The notes under the pieces were generated by a model, which was not told where the DNA came from, did not search any database, and was given only the letters and a program-made list of their open reading frames with translations. A DNA stretch of 64,000 nt. Source: Salinisphaera sp. Q1T1-3 (lineage in GTDB: Bacteria > Pseudomonadota > Gammaproteobacteria > Nevskiales > Salinisphaeraceae). Shown here one piece after another: positions 41,358 through 51,536 of the stretch. The number at the start of each line of letters is the position of its first letter. Position 1 is the stretch's first letter. The stretch covers positions 1 through 64,000 of the forward strand of contig NZ_QZWD01000009.1 of NCBI RefSeq assembly GCF_003602005.1, read 5' to 3'. The translations under genes were made by a program, and so were the position numbers.

Positions 41358-43082
41358 TCAGTCACTGATCCAGGCGACCTCGTAGGGCGCCAGCGAGATC
41401 GAGCGCTGCGCGCCGCTGATTTCGGTGGCCGCAGCCACGTTCTTGCGCACGCGAGCCTCCGGCAGGACGTGGCCCGGCACCTTGACCGGGCGGTCGGTCA
41501 GATTGTGCAGGGCCAGCAGGGTCTGGCCGTCGCAGTGGCGCTGGACTGCGAACAGCGACGGCCCGAGATCCACGATCGACTGCGGTGCGTCGGGATGGAA
41601 GGCCGGCTGGCGCGCGCGGACCACGAGCAGTCGCTTGAGTCGGCGCAGCACCTCGGCCGCTGCCGATTCCTGCGACAGCTGATAGTTGAGTTCACCGGCA
41701 TCATAGCGTCGACGGTTGATCGAGCGGCTGGCCCCGGTCGCCTCGACGCCGTCGTGGTCGTTGTGCGTGGCCACCAGGCTGTGGAAATAGAGCGCCGGGA
41801 TCCCGGCCAGGGCCATCGCGATGGCCTGACTGAGCACGAACCGGTCGATGTGCGTGCCGCTATCGCGTTCGTCCGGGGCGGCCAGCAGATCGTAATAGGT
41901 GATGTTGAGCTCGTACGGCCGCGTCGAGCCATCGCCCATCGCCCGAGTGGAGACGAAACCGCCGCGCTCGCGCGTGGTTGCCACGAGCCCGGCCAGCTCG
42001 GCCTCGTCGAGAATCGATTCGACCGAGCGTACGCCGATGCCGTCATGGCTGGCGGTGAAGTTCAGGAAATGACAGCCTGCCGGCAGCGGCGGCAGGCTGG
42101 CCGCCCATTCGGTCAGCCGGGAGCCGTCACCGGTCAGCAGCGTGTGGGCCACCAGCGGTGGCAGCACGAACTGATAGGCCACATGGGCCTCGTCGCCATC
42201 GGTCAGATACGAGATGTTTTCGGCGTGCGGCACGTTGGTCTCGGTGATCAACTGCACGCCCGGGGCATAGTGACCGAGCAGGGCCCGGAAGAACTTGATC
42301 ACGTGATGGGTCTGCCACAGATGCATGCAGGAAGTGCCGATCTCCTTCCAGAGAAATCCCACGGCATCCAGACGGATCAGGCGGGCCCCGCGAGCCACGT
42401 ATTCGAAGATGATGTCGATGAACTCCGCCATCACCTTGGGATTGGCGAAATCCAGGTCGATCTGGTCCTCGGAGAAGGTCGCCCAGAGATATTTCGTGCC
42501 CCGCGCCGTGGGCACTTCAGCGAGCAGCGGCGTCGGGCGGGGGCGGACCACCGAACGCAGGTCGGTCTTGGGATCGACTTCGATGAAGTAATCGCGACCG
42601 GGATCGGCATCGGCCAGATAGTGAGCGAACCAGATTCCCTTGCGTGAGGCATGGTTGAGGATCAGGTCGAACATCAGCGGCTTGTCGTTTGCCAGGGCCG
42701 CGATATCGTCCCAGTCGCCGTAATCGCCGTTCACGGCCCGGTAGTCCATGACCGAGAAACCGCCGTCCGAGCTCGCCGGATAGAAGGGCAGGATATGCAC
42801 CGCGGTGATCGCTTCGCCCAGATTCTGTGCAATGAAATCACGCAGCGTCGCCAGCGGCGGCTCGCCGGGGCGCTGCACGATGTCCGGATATGTGATCATC
42901 ACGTTGAGCGACTGATCCACGGCCAGATCGATCTCGCGCGGCAGGCCGTGTCGCTGGGCAGCATCGATGGTCGCATCGATGCATTCCCGGGCCGGTGCGT
43001 CCCCGTAGAGCGGCACCAGCCATTCGACCAGCGATTGTCGGACGGCATCGTGGGAAGAAGAACTGGCGATGGCTTCACTCAT
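41358..43082 (-). CDS. GH13_18 sucrose-phosphorylase-family enzyme, probably glucosylglycerate phosphorylase
   Basis: The 574-residue protein is of the sucrose phosphorylase subfamily GH13_18: FYPASSDGGFSVMDYRAVNGDYGDWDDI, FDLILNHASRKGIWF, the nucleophile Asp in LIRLDAVGFLWKEIGTSCMHL, the acid/base Glu in QLITETNVPHAENISY, and FTASHDGIG. The GFLWKEIGTSC block is the version seen in glucosylglycerate phosphorylases more than in true sucrose phosphorylases. The reaction would give glucose 1-phosphate and glycerate. The gene is convergent with the synthesis genes, which suits reciprocal control of build-up and breakdown. Substrate is inferred from context and motif. Confidence 0.82.
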   Translation of the reverse strand: MSEAIASSSSHDAVRQSLVEWLVPLYGDAPARECIDATIDAAQRHGLPREIDLAVDQSLNVMITYPDIVQRPGEPPLATLRDFIAQNLGEAITAVHILPFYPASSDGGFSVMDYRAVNGDYGDWDDIAALANDKPLMFDLILNHASRKGIWFAHYLADADPGRDYFIEVDPKTDLRSVVRPRPTPLLAEVPTARGTKYLWATFSEDQIDLDFANPKVMAEFIDIIFEYVARGARLIRLDAVGFLWKEIGTSCMHLWQTHHVIKFFRALLGHYAPGVQLITETNVPHAENISYLTDGDEAHVAYQFVLPPLVAHTLLTGDGSRLTEWAASLPPLPAGCHFLNFTASHDGIGVRSVESILDEAELAGLVATTRERGGFVSTRAMGDGSTRPYELNITYYDLLAAPDERDSGTHIDRFVLSQAIAMALAGIPALYFHSLVATHNDHDGVEATGASRSINRRRYDAGELNYQLSQESAAAEVLRRLKRLLVVRARQPAFHPDAPQSIVDLGPSLFAVQRHCDGQTLLALHNLTDRPVKVPGHVLPEARVRKNVAAATEISGAQRSISLAPYEVAWISD

Positions 43083-43380
43083 GCGCTGATCTGGCTCCGC
43101 GTTTGAACTGGCGAGTCTTTTGCACCGAACTGGTGCGCAACTTCGGTCGTCGTCTGTCCCGACTGATTGAAACAAGAGTCATACCAGTGTTCGACCATCG
43201 TATGATGAACGGGTATGCGAACGCGGCCGGTCCGCCGTGTTGACGGATGCCCTGATTTTCGAACCGATGGCACCAGGCGTTATCATGGCGATTTGACGCG
43301 GTGATCGCGCTGTCGGTAACGACAGGCGCGGGCCGCGGTCTGGCTGTCATTCGCGCGTATGGCGCGCGACGGAGTGCGAT
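43083..43380. other. Intergenic region between divergent phosphorylase and mnmG genes
   Basis: This 298-base gap must hold two divergent promoters. It contains a short dyad GCACC-GAACT-GGTGC at 43122-43136, about 40 bases from the phosphorylase start, which could be an operator. I see no repeat element and no convincing small gene here. Confidence 0.35.
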
Positions 43381-45297
43381 ATGTCCTCGACGCGGCTTGA
43401 ATTCGACGTCATCGTGGTCGGCGGCGGCCATGCCGGTACGGAGAGTGCCACGGCCGCGGCCCGTGCCGGTGCCCGCACGCTGCTGCTCACCGACAATATC
43501 GAGACCATCGGCCAGATGTCCTGCAATCCGGCGATCGGAGGTATCGGCAAGGGACATCTGGTGCGCGAGATCGATGCGCTGGGCGGCATCATGGCACGGG
43601 CCGCCGATCGGGGCGGTATCCAGTTTCGCCGCCTCAATGCCCGCAAGGGCCCGGCTGTGCGGGCCACGCGTGCCCAGGCCGACCGCGCGCTCTACAAGGC
43701 CGCGGTGCGCGACATGGTCGAGGCCCAGCCGAATCTGTCGCTGTTCCAGCAGTCGGTTGCCGATCTGGTCGTCGAGAATGGCCGGGTTGCCGGTGTGACC
43801 ACCGCGATGGGGCTGACCTTCGCTGCCCCGGCGGTGGTGCTGACGGTGGGCACGTTCCTGGGCGGGACGATCCATATCGGCGACAAGCGCTTCGGCGGGG
43901 GGCGCGCGGGCGATGCGCCCTCGAATGCGCTGGCCGAGCGCCTTCGGGCGCTGGATCTGCCGGTGGGCCGGCTCAAGACGGGGACACCGCCGCGCATCGA
44001 TGCCAAATCCATCGATTATTCCCGGCTGGCGGTGCAGCCCGGCGACGATCCGGCGCCGGTGTTCTCGTTCATGGGCACGCGGGCCGAGCATCCGCGGCAG
44101 GTGCCCTGCCACATCACCTATACGAACACGCGCACGCACGACATCATCCACGAGCGACTGCACGAATCGGCCATCTATTCCGGGGCAATCGATTCGGCCG
44201 GGCCGCGCTACTGCCCGTCGATCGAGGACAAGATCGTGCGTTTTGCCGACAAGGATGCGCATCAGATCTTCATCGAACCCGAGGGGCTGGCGGCGAGCGA
44301 GGTCTATCCCAACGGCATCTCGACCAGTCTGTCGTTCGAGACCCAGCTCGCGCTCGTGCGCTCCATCGAGGGCTTTACGAACGCACACATCACGCGGCCG
44401 GGCTATGCGATCGAATACGATTATTTCGATCCGAGGGCGCTTTCGGCGAGTCTCGAGACAAAAGCCATCCCGGGGTTGTATTTCGCCGGCCAGATCAACG
44501 GCACGACCGGCTACGAGGAGGCCGCCGCGCAGGGGCTTCTGGCTGGCATCAACGCAGCGCGCGGCGCGGCTGGCGAGCCGGCCTGGTCGCCGCGGCGCGA
44601 CGAAGCCTATCTTGGCGTGCTGGTCGATGATCTGATCACACGCGGGGCGCAGGAGCCGTATCGGATGTTCACCTCCCGGGCCGAGCATCGTCTGCTGCTG
44701 CGCGAGGACAACGCCGACGTGCGGCTGACGCCCATCGGGCGCGAACTCGGGCTCGTCGACGATGCCCGCTGGGCAGCGTTCACGGCCAAGCGGGATGCCG
44801 TGACGACCGAGCAGTCGCGGTTGTCGAAACACGTACTCAAGCCCGCCGATCTGGGCGCCGATCACGGGGCTGGTCTGCTCGGCACGCCGCTCAAGGAAGC
44901 GACGGCGGCCGCTGATCTGCTCAAGCGCCCCAAGATCGGCCATGCCGATCTGGCCGCGCTGGCTGTGGTCGGCCCGGCCAGCGTCGACGGCCTGTCGGCC
45001 GAGGCCGCGGATGCGGTCGGCGAGCAGGTCGAGATCCAGGCCAAGTATGCCGGCTATATCGCGCGTCAGGGCGACGAGATCGCCCGGGCACGCGAACACG
45101 AAGCCACGATGTTGCCGCGTGATCTCGACTACACGGCAGTGACCGGCCTGTCGAATGAACTCACGGCCAAGCTCGCCGAAGCACGCCCGGAGACCATCGG
45201 CCAGGCTGCCCGGCTGCCCGGCATGACGCCGGCGGCCGTGTCGCTGCTGCTGGTGCATCTCAAGAAAACCGGCGTGAAACTTGCTAAGTCGGCGTGA
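43381..45297 (+). CDS. mnmG: tRNA uridine-5-carboxymethylaminomethyl modification enzyme MnmG
   Basis: With MnmE, this FAD enzyme builds the cmnm5 group at the wobble uridine of tRNAs that read split codon boxes. The 638-residue protein has the FAD motif [23 protein letters not shown], the catalytic-cysteine block [88 protein letters not shown], and the C-terminal helical domain that binds MnmE. The partner and the usual downstream rsmG-parA-parB genes are not here: the next gene is oppA. The full length and all key residues suggest a functional protein. Confidence 0.96.
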   Translation: MSSTRLEFDVIVVGGGHAGTESATAAARAGARTLLLTDNIETIGQMSCNPAIGGIGKGHLVREIDALGGIMARAADRGGIQFRRLNARKGPAVRATRAQADRALYKAAVRDMVEAQPNLSLFQQSVADLVVENGRVAGVTTAMGLTFAAPAVVLTVGTFLGGTIHIGDKRFGGGRAGDAPSNALAERLRALDLPVGRLKTGTPPRIDAKSIDYSRLAVQPGDDPAPVFSFMGTRAEHPRQVPCHITYTNTRTHDIIHERLHESAIYSGAIDSAGPRYCPSIEDKIVRFADKDAHQIFIEPEGLAASEVYPNGISTSLSFETQLALVRSIEGFTNAHITRPGYAIEYDYFDPRALSASLETKAIPGLYFAGQINGTTGYEEAAAQGLLAGINAARGAAGEPAWSPRRDEAYLGVLVDDLITRGAQEPYRMFTSRAEHRLLLREDNADVRLTPIGRELGLVDDARWAAFTAKRDAVTTEQSRLSKHVLKPADLGADHGAGLLGTPLKEATAAADLLKRPKIGHADLAALAVVGPASVDGLSAEAADAVGEQVEIQAKYAGYIARQGDEIARAREHEATMLPRDLDYTAVTGLSNELTAKLAEARPETIGQAARLPGMTPAAVSLLLVHLKKTGVKLAKSA

Positions 45298-45453
45298 ACC
45301 GGCTCGGTTCGGGCCGCACTGTCGCCGACGGTGTGACTGACCGCCGCGCCTGATCGTGGCACTTTAGCGCCCCGATCGGGGCAGTGATCGGCCGGCTGCG
45401 TCAGGCCGGCGCATCGAGCGACAGATGGGTCGGTCGTGTAACAGGGGGATTTC

Positions 45454-47154
45454 TTGGCCAGACGACTTTGGAAGACAGCGGCACTGATGTTGTGCAGTGC
45501 CGTCATTGTGGCGGGCTGCGGCGGCCAGGAGGACGACGGTTTCGCGAATCGGCTGTCTCCGGCCAGCGGTGCGAACGGCGGCCCGAAGACCATGCGCTAT
45601 GGCAACGGCTCGGAGCCGGGGTCGTTGGATCCGCACAAGGCCTCCGGGGTGCCGGCCTCCAACGTGCTGCACGATCTCTATGAAGGGCTGGTCATCACGG
45701 GCGATCATGCCCAGATCGTGCCCGGTGTGGCCAAATCCTGGGAGATCAGCGACGACAGGCTGACCTATACCTTTCATCTGCGCGATGACGCGAAATGGTC
45801 GAATGGCGCGCCGGTGACTGCCCAGGATTTCGTCTACAGCCTGCGTCGCAGCGTGGATCCGAAGGTCGCCTCGCCGTATGCCGATATCCATTCTCCGATC
45901 GTGAATGCCGAGCCCATCATCGCGGGCAAGAAGGACCCGGACACGCTGGGGGTGAAGGCACTGGATCCGCATACGCTGCAGATCCGGCTCAAGGAGCCGA
46001 CGCCGTTCTTCCTCAAGACGCTGGCGCATACGAGCAGTGATCCGGTCTATAAACCGGCCGTCAAGAAATGGGGGGATTCGTTCACCCAGCCTGGTCATGC
46101 CGTGACCAACGGCGCCTATGAGATGAAGACGTGGCGCGTCAACGAACGCATCACGCTCAAACGCAATCCGTATTACTGGGATAACGCCCATACCCGGATC
46201 GACCAGGTCGAGTATTTCCCGATCGACGATCCGAAATCCGAACTGTCTCGCTATCAGGCCGGCGGTCTGGACTGGACCTACACGATGCCGCCGTCCGAGA
46301 TCGGCCGCATCAAGAAAACGATTCCGGGGCAATATCATGCGGTGCCGACGCTGGGCATCGCCTATCTGGGGCTCAACGTGCGCCGGGCGCCGTTCAAGAA
46401 CAGCCCGAAACTGCGCATGGCACTGTCGATGGCGCTCAATCGCCGGGTGATCACCGAAAAGATCCTGCGCGGTGGCGAAGCGCCGGCCTATAGTCTGATA
46501 CCGCCGGCGATGAACGACTACGACCCGGTCGAGTATCAGTGGAAAAACTGGTCGGATGCCAAGCGCGAGGCCATGGCCCGCAAGCTCTATCACGAGGCCG
46601 GCTATTCCGACGCGCACCCGCTCAAGGCCGAGTATCTGTATCCGTCGGGCGGTCAGGGCAAGGTCATCGGCATCGTGGCGGCGGCGATGTGGCGCAAGGT
46701 CCTGGGGGCCGACATCACGCCGGTCAACCAGGAATGGAAGGTGTTTCTACAGACCACCCGCGAAGGCTATGAAACCCAGATCTTCTGGGGCGGCTGGATC
46801 GGCGATTACGAGGATCCGAATACATTCCTGTCGATCTTCAACTCGAAGGCCGCCCTGGATTATCCGGGCTACGACAGTGCCGTCTACGATGCCGCGCAGG
46901 AGGCCTCGAGCCATACGCCGAACGGGCCGAAGCGCACCGCGTTGCTGCACAAGGCCGAAGGCACGCTGCTGCATGACGCGCCGATCATTCCGGTCTGGTT
47001 CTGGACCAACCATCATCTGGTCAAGCCGTACGTGAAGGGGTTCACCGGCAACGCGCTGGACAACTATTACACCAAGAATTTCGATATCGTGCCCGCCGGC
47101 TCCAGTGATCGACGTGCGGCGTCAGACAACAAGGGAGCCTCGCATGCGCCTTAA
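45454..47154 (+). CDS. oppA: Oligopeptide ABC transporter substrate-binding lipoprotein OppA
   Basis: The 566-residue protein has a leader with lipobox VAGC (cysteine near residue 22) and the family-5 binding fold: GSEPGSLDPHKASGVPASNVLHDLYEGLV, YTFHLRDDAKWSNGAPVTAQDFVYSLRR, GAYEMKTWRVNERITLKRNPYYW, and a late QIFWGGWIGDYEDPNTFLSIF. It collects peptides in the periplasm for OppBCDF. Translation starts at TTG 45454 behind GGGGGA; the first ATG is internal to the signal peptide. The permease genes follow after 33 bases. Confidence 0.92.
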   Translation: MARRLWKTAALMLCSAVIVAGCGGQEDDGFANRLSPASGANGGPKTMRYGNGSEPGSLDPHKASGVPASNVLHDLYEGLVITGDHAQIVPGVAKSWEISDDRLTYTFHLRDDAKWSNGAPVTAQDFVYSLRRSVDPKVASPYADIHSPIVNAEPIIAGKKDPDTLGVKALDPHTLQIRLKEPTPFFLKTLAHTSSDPVYKPAVKKWGDSFTQPGHAVTNGAYEMKTWRVNERITLKRNPYYWDNAHTRIDQVEYFPIDDPKSELSRYQAGGLDWTYTMPPSEIGRIKKTIPGQYHAVPTLGIAYLGLNVRRAPFKNSPKLRMALSMALNRRVITEKILRGGEAPAYSLIPPAMNDYDPVEYQWKNWSDAKREAMARKLYHEAGYSDAHPLKAEYLYPSGGQGKVIGIVAAAMWRKVLGADITPVNQEWKVFLQTTREGYETQIFWGGWIGDYEDPNTFLSIFNSKAALDYPGYDSAVYDAAQEASSHTPNGPKRTALLHKAEGTLLHDAPIIPVWFWTNHHLVKPYVKGFTGNALDNYYTKNFDIVPAGSSDRRAASDNKGASHAP

Positions 47155-47187
47155 TCGTGTCGCGGGCCCGAGCCGGAGGCGCAGCTG

Positions 47188-48102
47188 ATGCTCTCGTACA
47201 CCATCAAGCGCCTGCTCGGGGCGATTCCGACGGTCTTCATCCTGCTGACGCTGACCTTCCTGCTCGTGCATCTGGCGCCCGGCAGCCCGCTGGATTCCGA
47301 CCGGCCGATGCCGGCGCAGATCCGGGCGAACCTGGAGGCCAAGTATCATCTCGACGAGCCGCTCTACGAGCAGTACGGCCATTATCTGCTCAATGTGGCG
47401 CAGTTCGATTTCGGGGCGTCCTTCCAGTATAAGGACACCTCGGTCAACGATCTGATCGCGACCGGTTTCCCGGTCTCGCTGGCGGTCGGTGGCTTCGCGC
47501 TGCTGCTCGCGCTGGTGTTCGGCATCCCGCTGGGCATGCTGGCGGCCGTGCGCCAGAACCGGTTCGCCGACTATGCCGCGATGAGTGGTTCGCTGGTCGG
47601 TATCTCGGTTCCCAATTTCGTGCTCGGCCCGCTGATGATCCTGGTCCTTGCCGTCTACAACAATTGGTTGCCGGCCGGCGGGCTCGGTGGATGGCAGAAC
47701 TATGTCATGCCGGTCATCGCCCTCAGCGTGATGTACATGGCCTATGTCACGCGTCTGATGCGGGCCTCGACCATCGAGGTCCTGCGCTCGCCGTTCATAC
47801 GTACCGCCCGTGCCAAGGGGCTGTCCGAGGCCCGGGTGTTCTTCGTGCACGTGTTGCCGGCGGCAATCCTGCCGGTGATCTCGTTTCTGGGCCCGGGGGC
47901 GGCGGCGATCCTGACCGGCTCGGTCGTCGTCGAGCAGATCTTCGGCATCCCGGGGCTCGGACGGTTCTTCGTCACGGCCGCGCTCAACCGTGACTACACG
48001 CTCGTGCTCGGTATCACGCTGTTCTACGGGATCATCATCATCGGCTTCAACCTCGTCGTGGATATCCTCTACGGCTGGCTCGACCCGCGAGTGACCTACT
48101 GA
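47188..48102 (+). CDS. oppB: Oligopeptide ABC transporter permease OppB
   Basis: The 304-residue permease has six helices and the typical opening MLSYTIKRLLGAIPTVFILLTLTFLLVHLAPGSPL. The EAA loop (STIEVLRSPFIRTARAKGLSEARVFFVHVLP) contacts the ATPases. GSVVVEQIFGIPGLGRFF matches OppB and DppB. It ends one base before the stop-start overlap with oppC (TGATGG), so the genes are coupled. Confidence 0.93.
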   Translation: MLSYTIKRLLGAIPTVFILLTLTFLLVHLAPGSPLDSDRPMPAQIRANLEAKYHLDEPLYEQYGHYLLNVAQFDFGASFQYKDTSVNDLIATGFPVSLAVGGFALLLALVFGIPLGMLAAVRQNRFADYAAMSGSLVGISVPNFVLGPLMILVLAVYNNWLPAGGLGGWQNYVMPVIALSVMYMAYVTRLMRASTIEVLRSPFIRTARAKGLSEARVFFVHVLPAAILPVISFLGPGAAAILTGSVVVEQIFGIPGLGRFFVTAALNRDYTLVLGITLFYGIIIIGFNLVVDILYGWLDPRVTY

Positions 48103-49010
48103 TGGCTGTCGCAACGAAATCCAAAAGCCGCAAGACGCGCGCAATGGCGGCGGCGGCCGAAGGGGGCAACAGTCTCGGCCGGGATGCCTGGCGACGTCTC
48201 AAGGCCAACAAGGCAGCCATGGCTTCGCTGGTGCTGCTGGCCCTGGTCGGCCTGATGGTCCTGGTAGGGCCCTGGCTGTCGCCCTACAACTATTTCTCGC
48301 AGGACTACAACGCTATCTGGGACGCGCCGAGTCTGGCGAGCGGGCATTTCTTCGGCACCGATCAGGTCGGCCGGGATCTGTTCGTGCGGACCATGACAGG
48401 CGGGCGCATTTCGTTGATGGTCGGCATCGTGACCACCTTCGTGAGCCTGATCATCGGGGTGACCTACGGCGCGCTGGCCGGCTATCTCGGCGGGCGGACC
48501 GATTCAATCATGATGCGTGCGGTGGATATTCTGTATTCGCTGCCCTTCATGTTTTTCGTGATCCTGCTGGTGGTCTTCTTCGGCCGGAATCTGTTCCTGT
48601 TATTCGCCGCGATCGGGGCGGTGAGCTGGCTGGACATGGCGCGCATCGTTCGCGGTCAGACGCTCACGATCAAGTCGCAGCCCTATATCGAGGCGGCGCG
48701 CATGGCCGGTTCCGGTACCGCGAAGATCATCGCCCGGCACATCGTGCCCAATCTGCTCGGCATCGTGGTCGTCTATGTCACGCTCACGATCCCGCAGGTG
48801 ATTCTGTTCGAATCGTTTCTGAGCTATCTCGGGCTCGGCGTGCAGCCGCCGGCGACCTCCTGGGGGGCGCTCATCAACGACGGCACGAGCGAGATGAGCG
48901 TGGCGCCGTGGCTGTTGATCATCCCGTCGATCTTTCTGGCCGTGACCCTGTTCTGCTTCAATTTCATCGGCGACGGGCTTCGCGACGCGCTCGATCCGAA
49001 GGACCGCTGA
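48102..49010 (+). CDS. oppC: Oligopeptide ABC transporter permease OppC
   Basis: The 302-residue permease has an N-terminal cytoplasmic arm rich in Lys/Arg, then SLGRDAWRRLKANKAAMASLVLLALVGLMV, FFGTDQVGRDLFVRTMTGGRISLMVGI and the EAA loop VRGQTLTIKSQPYIEAARMAGSGTAKIIARHIVPN. The C-terminal FNFIGDGLRDALDPKDR is the standard end of OppC. It pairs with OppB to form the channel. OppD starts two bases after its stop. Confidence 0.93.
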   Translation: MAVATKSKSRKTRAMAAAAEGGNSLGRDAWRRLKANKAAMASLVLLALVGLMVLVGPWLSPYNYFSQDYNAIWDAPSLASGHFFGTDQVGRDLFVRTMTGGRISLMVGIVTTFVSLIIGVTYGALAGYLGGRTDSIMMRAVDILYSLPFMFFVILLVVFFGRNLFLLFAAIGAVSWLDMARIVRGQTLTIKSQPYIEAARMAGSGTAKIIARHIVPNLLGIVVVYVTLTIPQVILFESFLSYLGLGVQPPATSWGALINDGTSEMSVAPWLLIIPSIFLAVTLFCFNFIGDGLRDALDPKDR

Positions 49011-49011
49011 C

Positions 49012-49815
49012 ATGCTGCTCGACGTCAATGATCTGAAGATTGCCTTTGCCACGCACACAGGCAGTGTGCCGGCCGTCAATGGCCTGTCCTTTGCCATCGA
49101 GCGCGGTGAATCCGTGGGCATCGTCGGCGAGTCCGGCTCCGGCAAGAGCCAGACCGTGCTGGCGCTCATGGGGCTGCTGGCCGACAACGCCCGGGTCTCC
49201 GGCTCGGCGAAGCTGGCGGGCGAGCATGATGAAACGCCGTCGATCGAGCTGTTGAATGCGCGCTCGCGTGTGCTGCGGGCCGTGCGCGGCGCCCGGATCG
49301 CGATGATCTTCCAGGACCCGATGACCGCCCTGAATCCGCATCTACGGATCTCGACCCAGATGACCGAACTGCTGGCCGCCCATCGCGGGATGAAGCGGCG
49401 TCAGGCCATGGATTATGCGGTCGAGATGATGGAGGCGGTACGGATCCCCGAAGCCGCACGCCGGGTGAAGTATTATCCGCACCAGTTCTCCGGCGGCATG
49501 CGCCAGCGTGTGATGATCGCCATGGCGTTGTCCTGCGAGCCGGAACTGCTGATCGCCGACGAGCCGACTACGGCACTCGATGTGACCGTGCAGGACGAGA
49601 TTCTCGATGTGATCGGCGATCTGCGCGAGCGTACGAATACGGCTTTGTTGCTGATCACCCACGATCTCGGCGTTGTTGCCGGCAACTGCAGCCGCGCGAT
49701 CGTGATGCGCGGCGGCGATCTCGTCGAGCAGGGGGCGATCGAACAGGTCTTCGAATCGCCGCGCGCCGACTATACCCGCAATCTACTGGCCGCGATTCCG
49801 CGTCTGGAAGGCTGA
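49012..49815 (+). CDS. oppD: Oligopeptide ABC transporter ATPase OppD, short form
   Basis: The 267-residue ATPase has Walker [12 protein letters not shown]-loop [16 protein letters not shown], signature [19 protein letters not shown], Walker [15 protein letters not shown] and the switch [10 protein letters not shown]. It stops at [14 protein letters not shown], the point where most OppD/DppD proteins continue for 50-70 residues with the oligopeptide-transporter C-terminal domain (the CxxRCxxA-containing region). It therefore lacks that domain, whereas the separate OppF keeps it. No frameshift remnant of the domain is visible in the following 190 bases, so the short form seems stable. Confidence 0.88.
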   Translation: MLLDVNDLKIAFATHTGSVPAVNGLSFAIERGESVGIVGESGSGKSQTVLALMGLLADNARVSGSAKLAGEHDETPSIELLNARSRVLRAVRGARIAMIFQDPMTALNPHLRISTQMTELLAAHRGMKRRQAMDYAVEMMEAVRIPEAARRVKYYPHQFSGGMRQRVMIAMALSCEPELLIADEPTTALDVTVQDEILDVIGDLRERTNTALLLITHDLGVVAGNCSRAIVMRGGDLVEQGAIEQVFESPRADYTRNLLAAIPRLEG

Positions 49816-50084
49816 TCCGTTCAACATCGCGCGGTTGCCCGTCGGCCGTGAGGTGGCGAACAAGGGCTTGGTGCCGGCCGGAATCAAGCCCGTTCGGGGA
49901 TCGATAGGCTGCGGCGTGTTGCGGGGCGGATTTTCCGTTCGATGCGACGGCCCGTATCGGCGGCGCTGTTATCATTGAATCCGGACGGCGCCTGCCGTCA
50001 TCAGCCATGTCATCGCAGGGCAAAGCCCATGTCGCGCGGGTCTCGTTACAGCTCCGGATCCTGCCTGCGGGAACGCCGCGAGCC

Positions 50085-51536
50085 ATGTCGATAGACTTCG
50101 ACGGCATTCTCGATGCGCTGATGTTCTGGGGGCCGGTGTTGCTGGTGGCCGGTAGTGCCCTGGCGGCCACGGTGCACGCATTGCTCAGTCGCGAGACGCC
50201 GGCCAGCGCGTTCGGCTGGATCGGCGTGTGCCTGCTGTTTCCGCCGGTCGGCCCGCTGTTGTATTACATGTTCGGCGTCAATCGTGTGCGGATCCGGGCG
50301 CGACGTCTGGATCGCGCCTCGCGACACGGCCTGGGCGCGCACCGGCCGGGCCCGTCGGCCGCACTCCGTGACTATCGCGGCTTCATGGATGCGCGCCGGC
50401 GTGGTCTGGCCGGTGCCGGCGACCGGTTGTCGGCCTGGCCGGTGGTGCCCGGCAATCGCGTCGATATCCTCAACAACGGCGAGAAAGCCTATCCGCCGAT
50501 GATCGAGGCGATCGACAATGCGGATTCGTTCGTCTATCTGACCACTTACATCTTCGAGACCAACCGGATCGGCCAGCGCTTCATCGATGCACTGGCGCGG
50601 GCCGTCCAGCGCGGTGTCGACGTGCGTGTGCTCATCGACGGGGTGGGCGAATGGTATGCCCTGCCGGGCGAGCGACCGGTCAAGCTGCTCATCGATCATG
50701 GGGTGAGCACGGCGCGTTTTCTCCCGCCGCGGTGGTGGCCGCCGGCCCTGCGGCTCAATCTGCGCAATCACCGCAAGATATTGGTCACCGATGGCGGCGT
50801 GGCGTTCACCGGTGGCATGAACATCGGCGATCGGCATTTCGTGACCGGTGCCCGCGGCGTTGCCGACATGCACTTCCGTCTGGCCGGGCCGGTCGTGCGT
50901 CAGATCGAGGCGGTATTCCTGTCGGACTGGGCGTTCGCGACAGGGGAGCAGAGCCGTGTCTCCGGGCGCGGTCTGCCGGAGCTCGGCAATGCGGCGTGTC
51001 GCACGGTCGAAAACGGGCCCACGCGGGATTACGAGACCCTTTCGACCCTGCTGTTGACCGCGGTTTCCAGCGCGCATGAGCGCATCACGATCGTCACGCC
51101 GTATTTTCTGCCGGGCCAGGCGCTGGTCGGGGCGCTACAGGCGGCGGCGCTGCGGGGGCTGGCGGTGACCATCGTGATGCCCGAGCGCAACAATCTGCCG
51201 TTCGTGGCCTGGGCCGCGCGCCACGGTCTGGGCGAGCTGCTCGGTGCGGGCGCGCGTGTCTATTTTCAGCCGCCGCCGTTCGCCCACAGCAAGCTGTTCA
51301 TCGTCGACGACGATTACGCGCTGATCGGCTCGCCGAACATCGATCCGCGCAGCCTGCGACTGAATTTCGAACTGGCTGTTGAAATCTATGACGAGCCCAC
51401 GGTCGGCGCGCTGCTCGCCCACGTGGGCGACGTGGTCGGTCGCAGCACGGAATACACGCAGCAGGCACTGGCGGCCCGGCGTTGGCCGGCCCGGCTTCGG
51501 GACTCGTTCTTCTGGCTGTTCTCGCCCTACTTCTGA
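50085..51536 (+). CDS. Cardiolipin synthase (phospholipase D family)
   Basis: The 483-residue protein has an N-terminal membrane part (two helices, PLDc_N type, ending PPVGPLLYYMFGVNRVRIRARR) and two HKD motifs: NHRKILVTDGGVAFTGGMNIGD and HSKLFIVDDDYALIGSPNIDPRS. It condenses phospholipids to cardiolipin in the inner membrane. The ATG at 50085 gives a hydrophobic N-terminus; an ATG at 50007 would add 26 residues. It lies between oppD and the detached oppF and overlaps the convergent EEP gene by 10 bases at the 3' ends. Confidence 0.9.
   Translation: MSIDFDGILDALMFWGPVLLVAGSALAATVHALLSRETPASAFGWIGVCLLFPPVGPLLYYMFGVNRVRIRARRLDRASRHGLGAHRPGPSAALRDYRGFMDARRRGLAGAGDRLSAWPVVPGNRVDILNNGEKAYPPMIEAIDNADSFVYLTTYIFETNRIGQRFIDALARAVQRGVDVRVLIDGVGEWYALPGERPVKLLIDHGVSTARFLPPRWWPPALRLNLRNHRKILVTDGGVAFTGGMNIGDRHFVTGARGVADMHFRLAGPVVRQIEAVFLSDWAFATGEQSRVSGRGLPELGNAACRTVENGPTRDYETLSTLLLTAVSSAHERITIVTPYFLPGQALVGALQAAALRGLAVTIVMPERNNLPFVAWAARHGLGELLGAGARVYFQPPPFAHSKLFIVDDDYALIGSPNIDPRSLRLNFELAVEIYDEPTVGALLAHVGDVVGRSTEYTQQALAARRWPARLRDSFFWLFSPYF

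Noticed and set aside
43075-45258. A 727-codon open frame on the minus strand opposite mnmG
   Set aside because: mnmG is complete and conserved on the plus strand; the antisense frame is a GC-rich shadow with no family resemblance.
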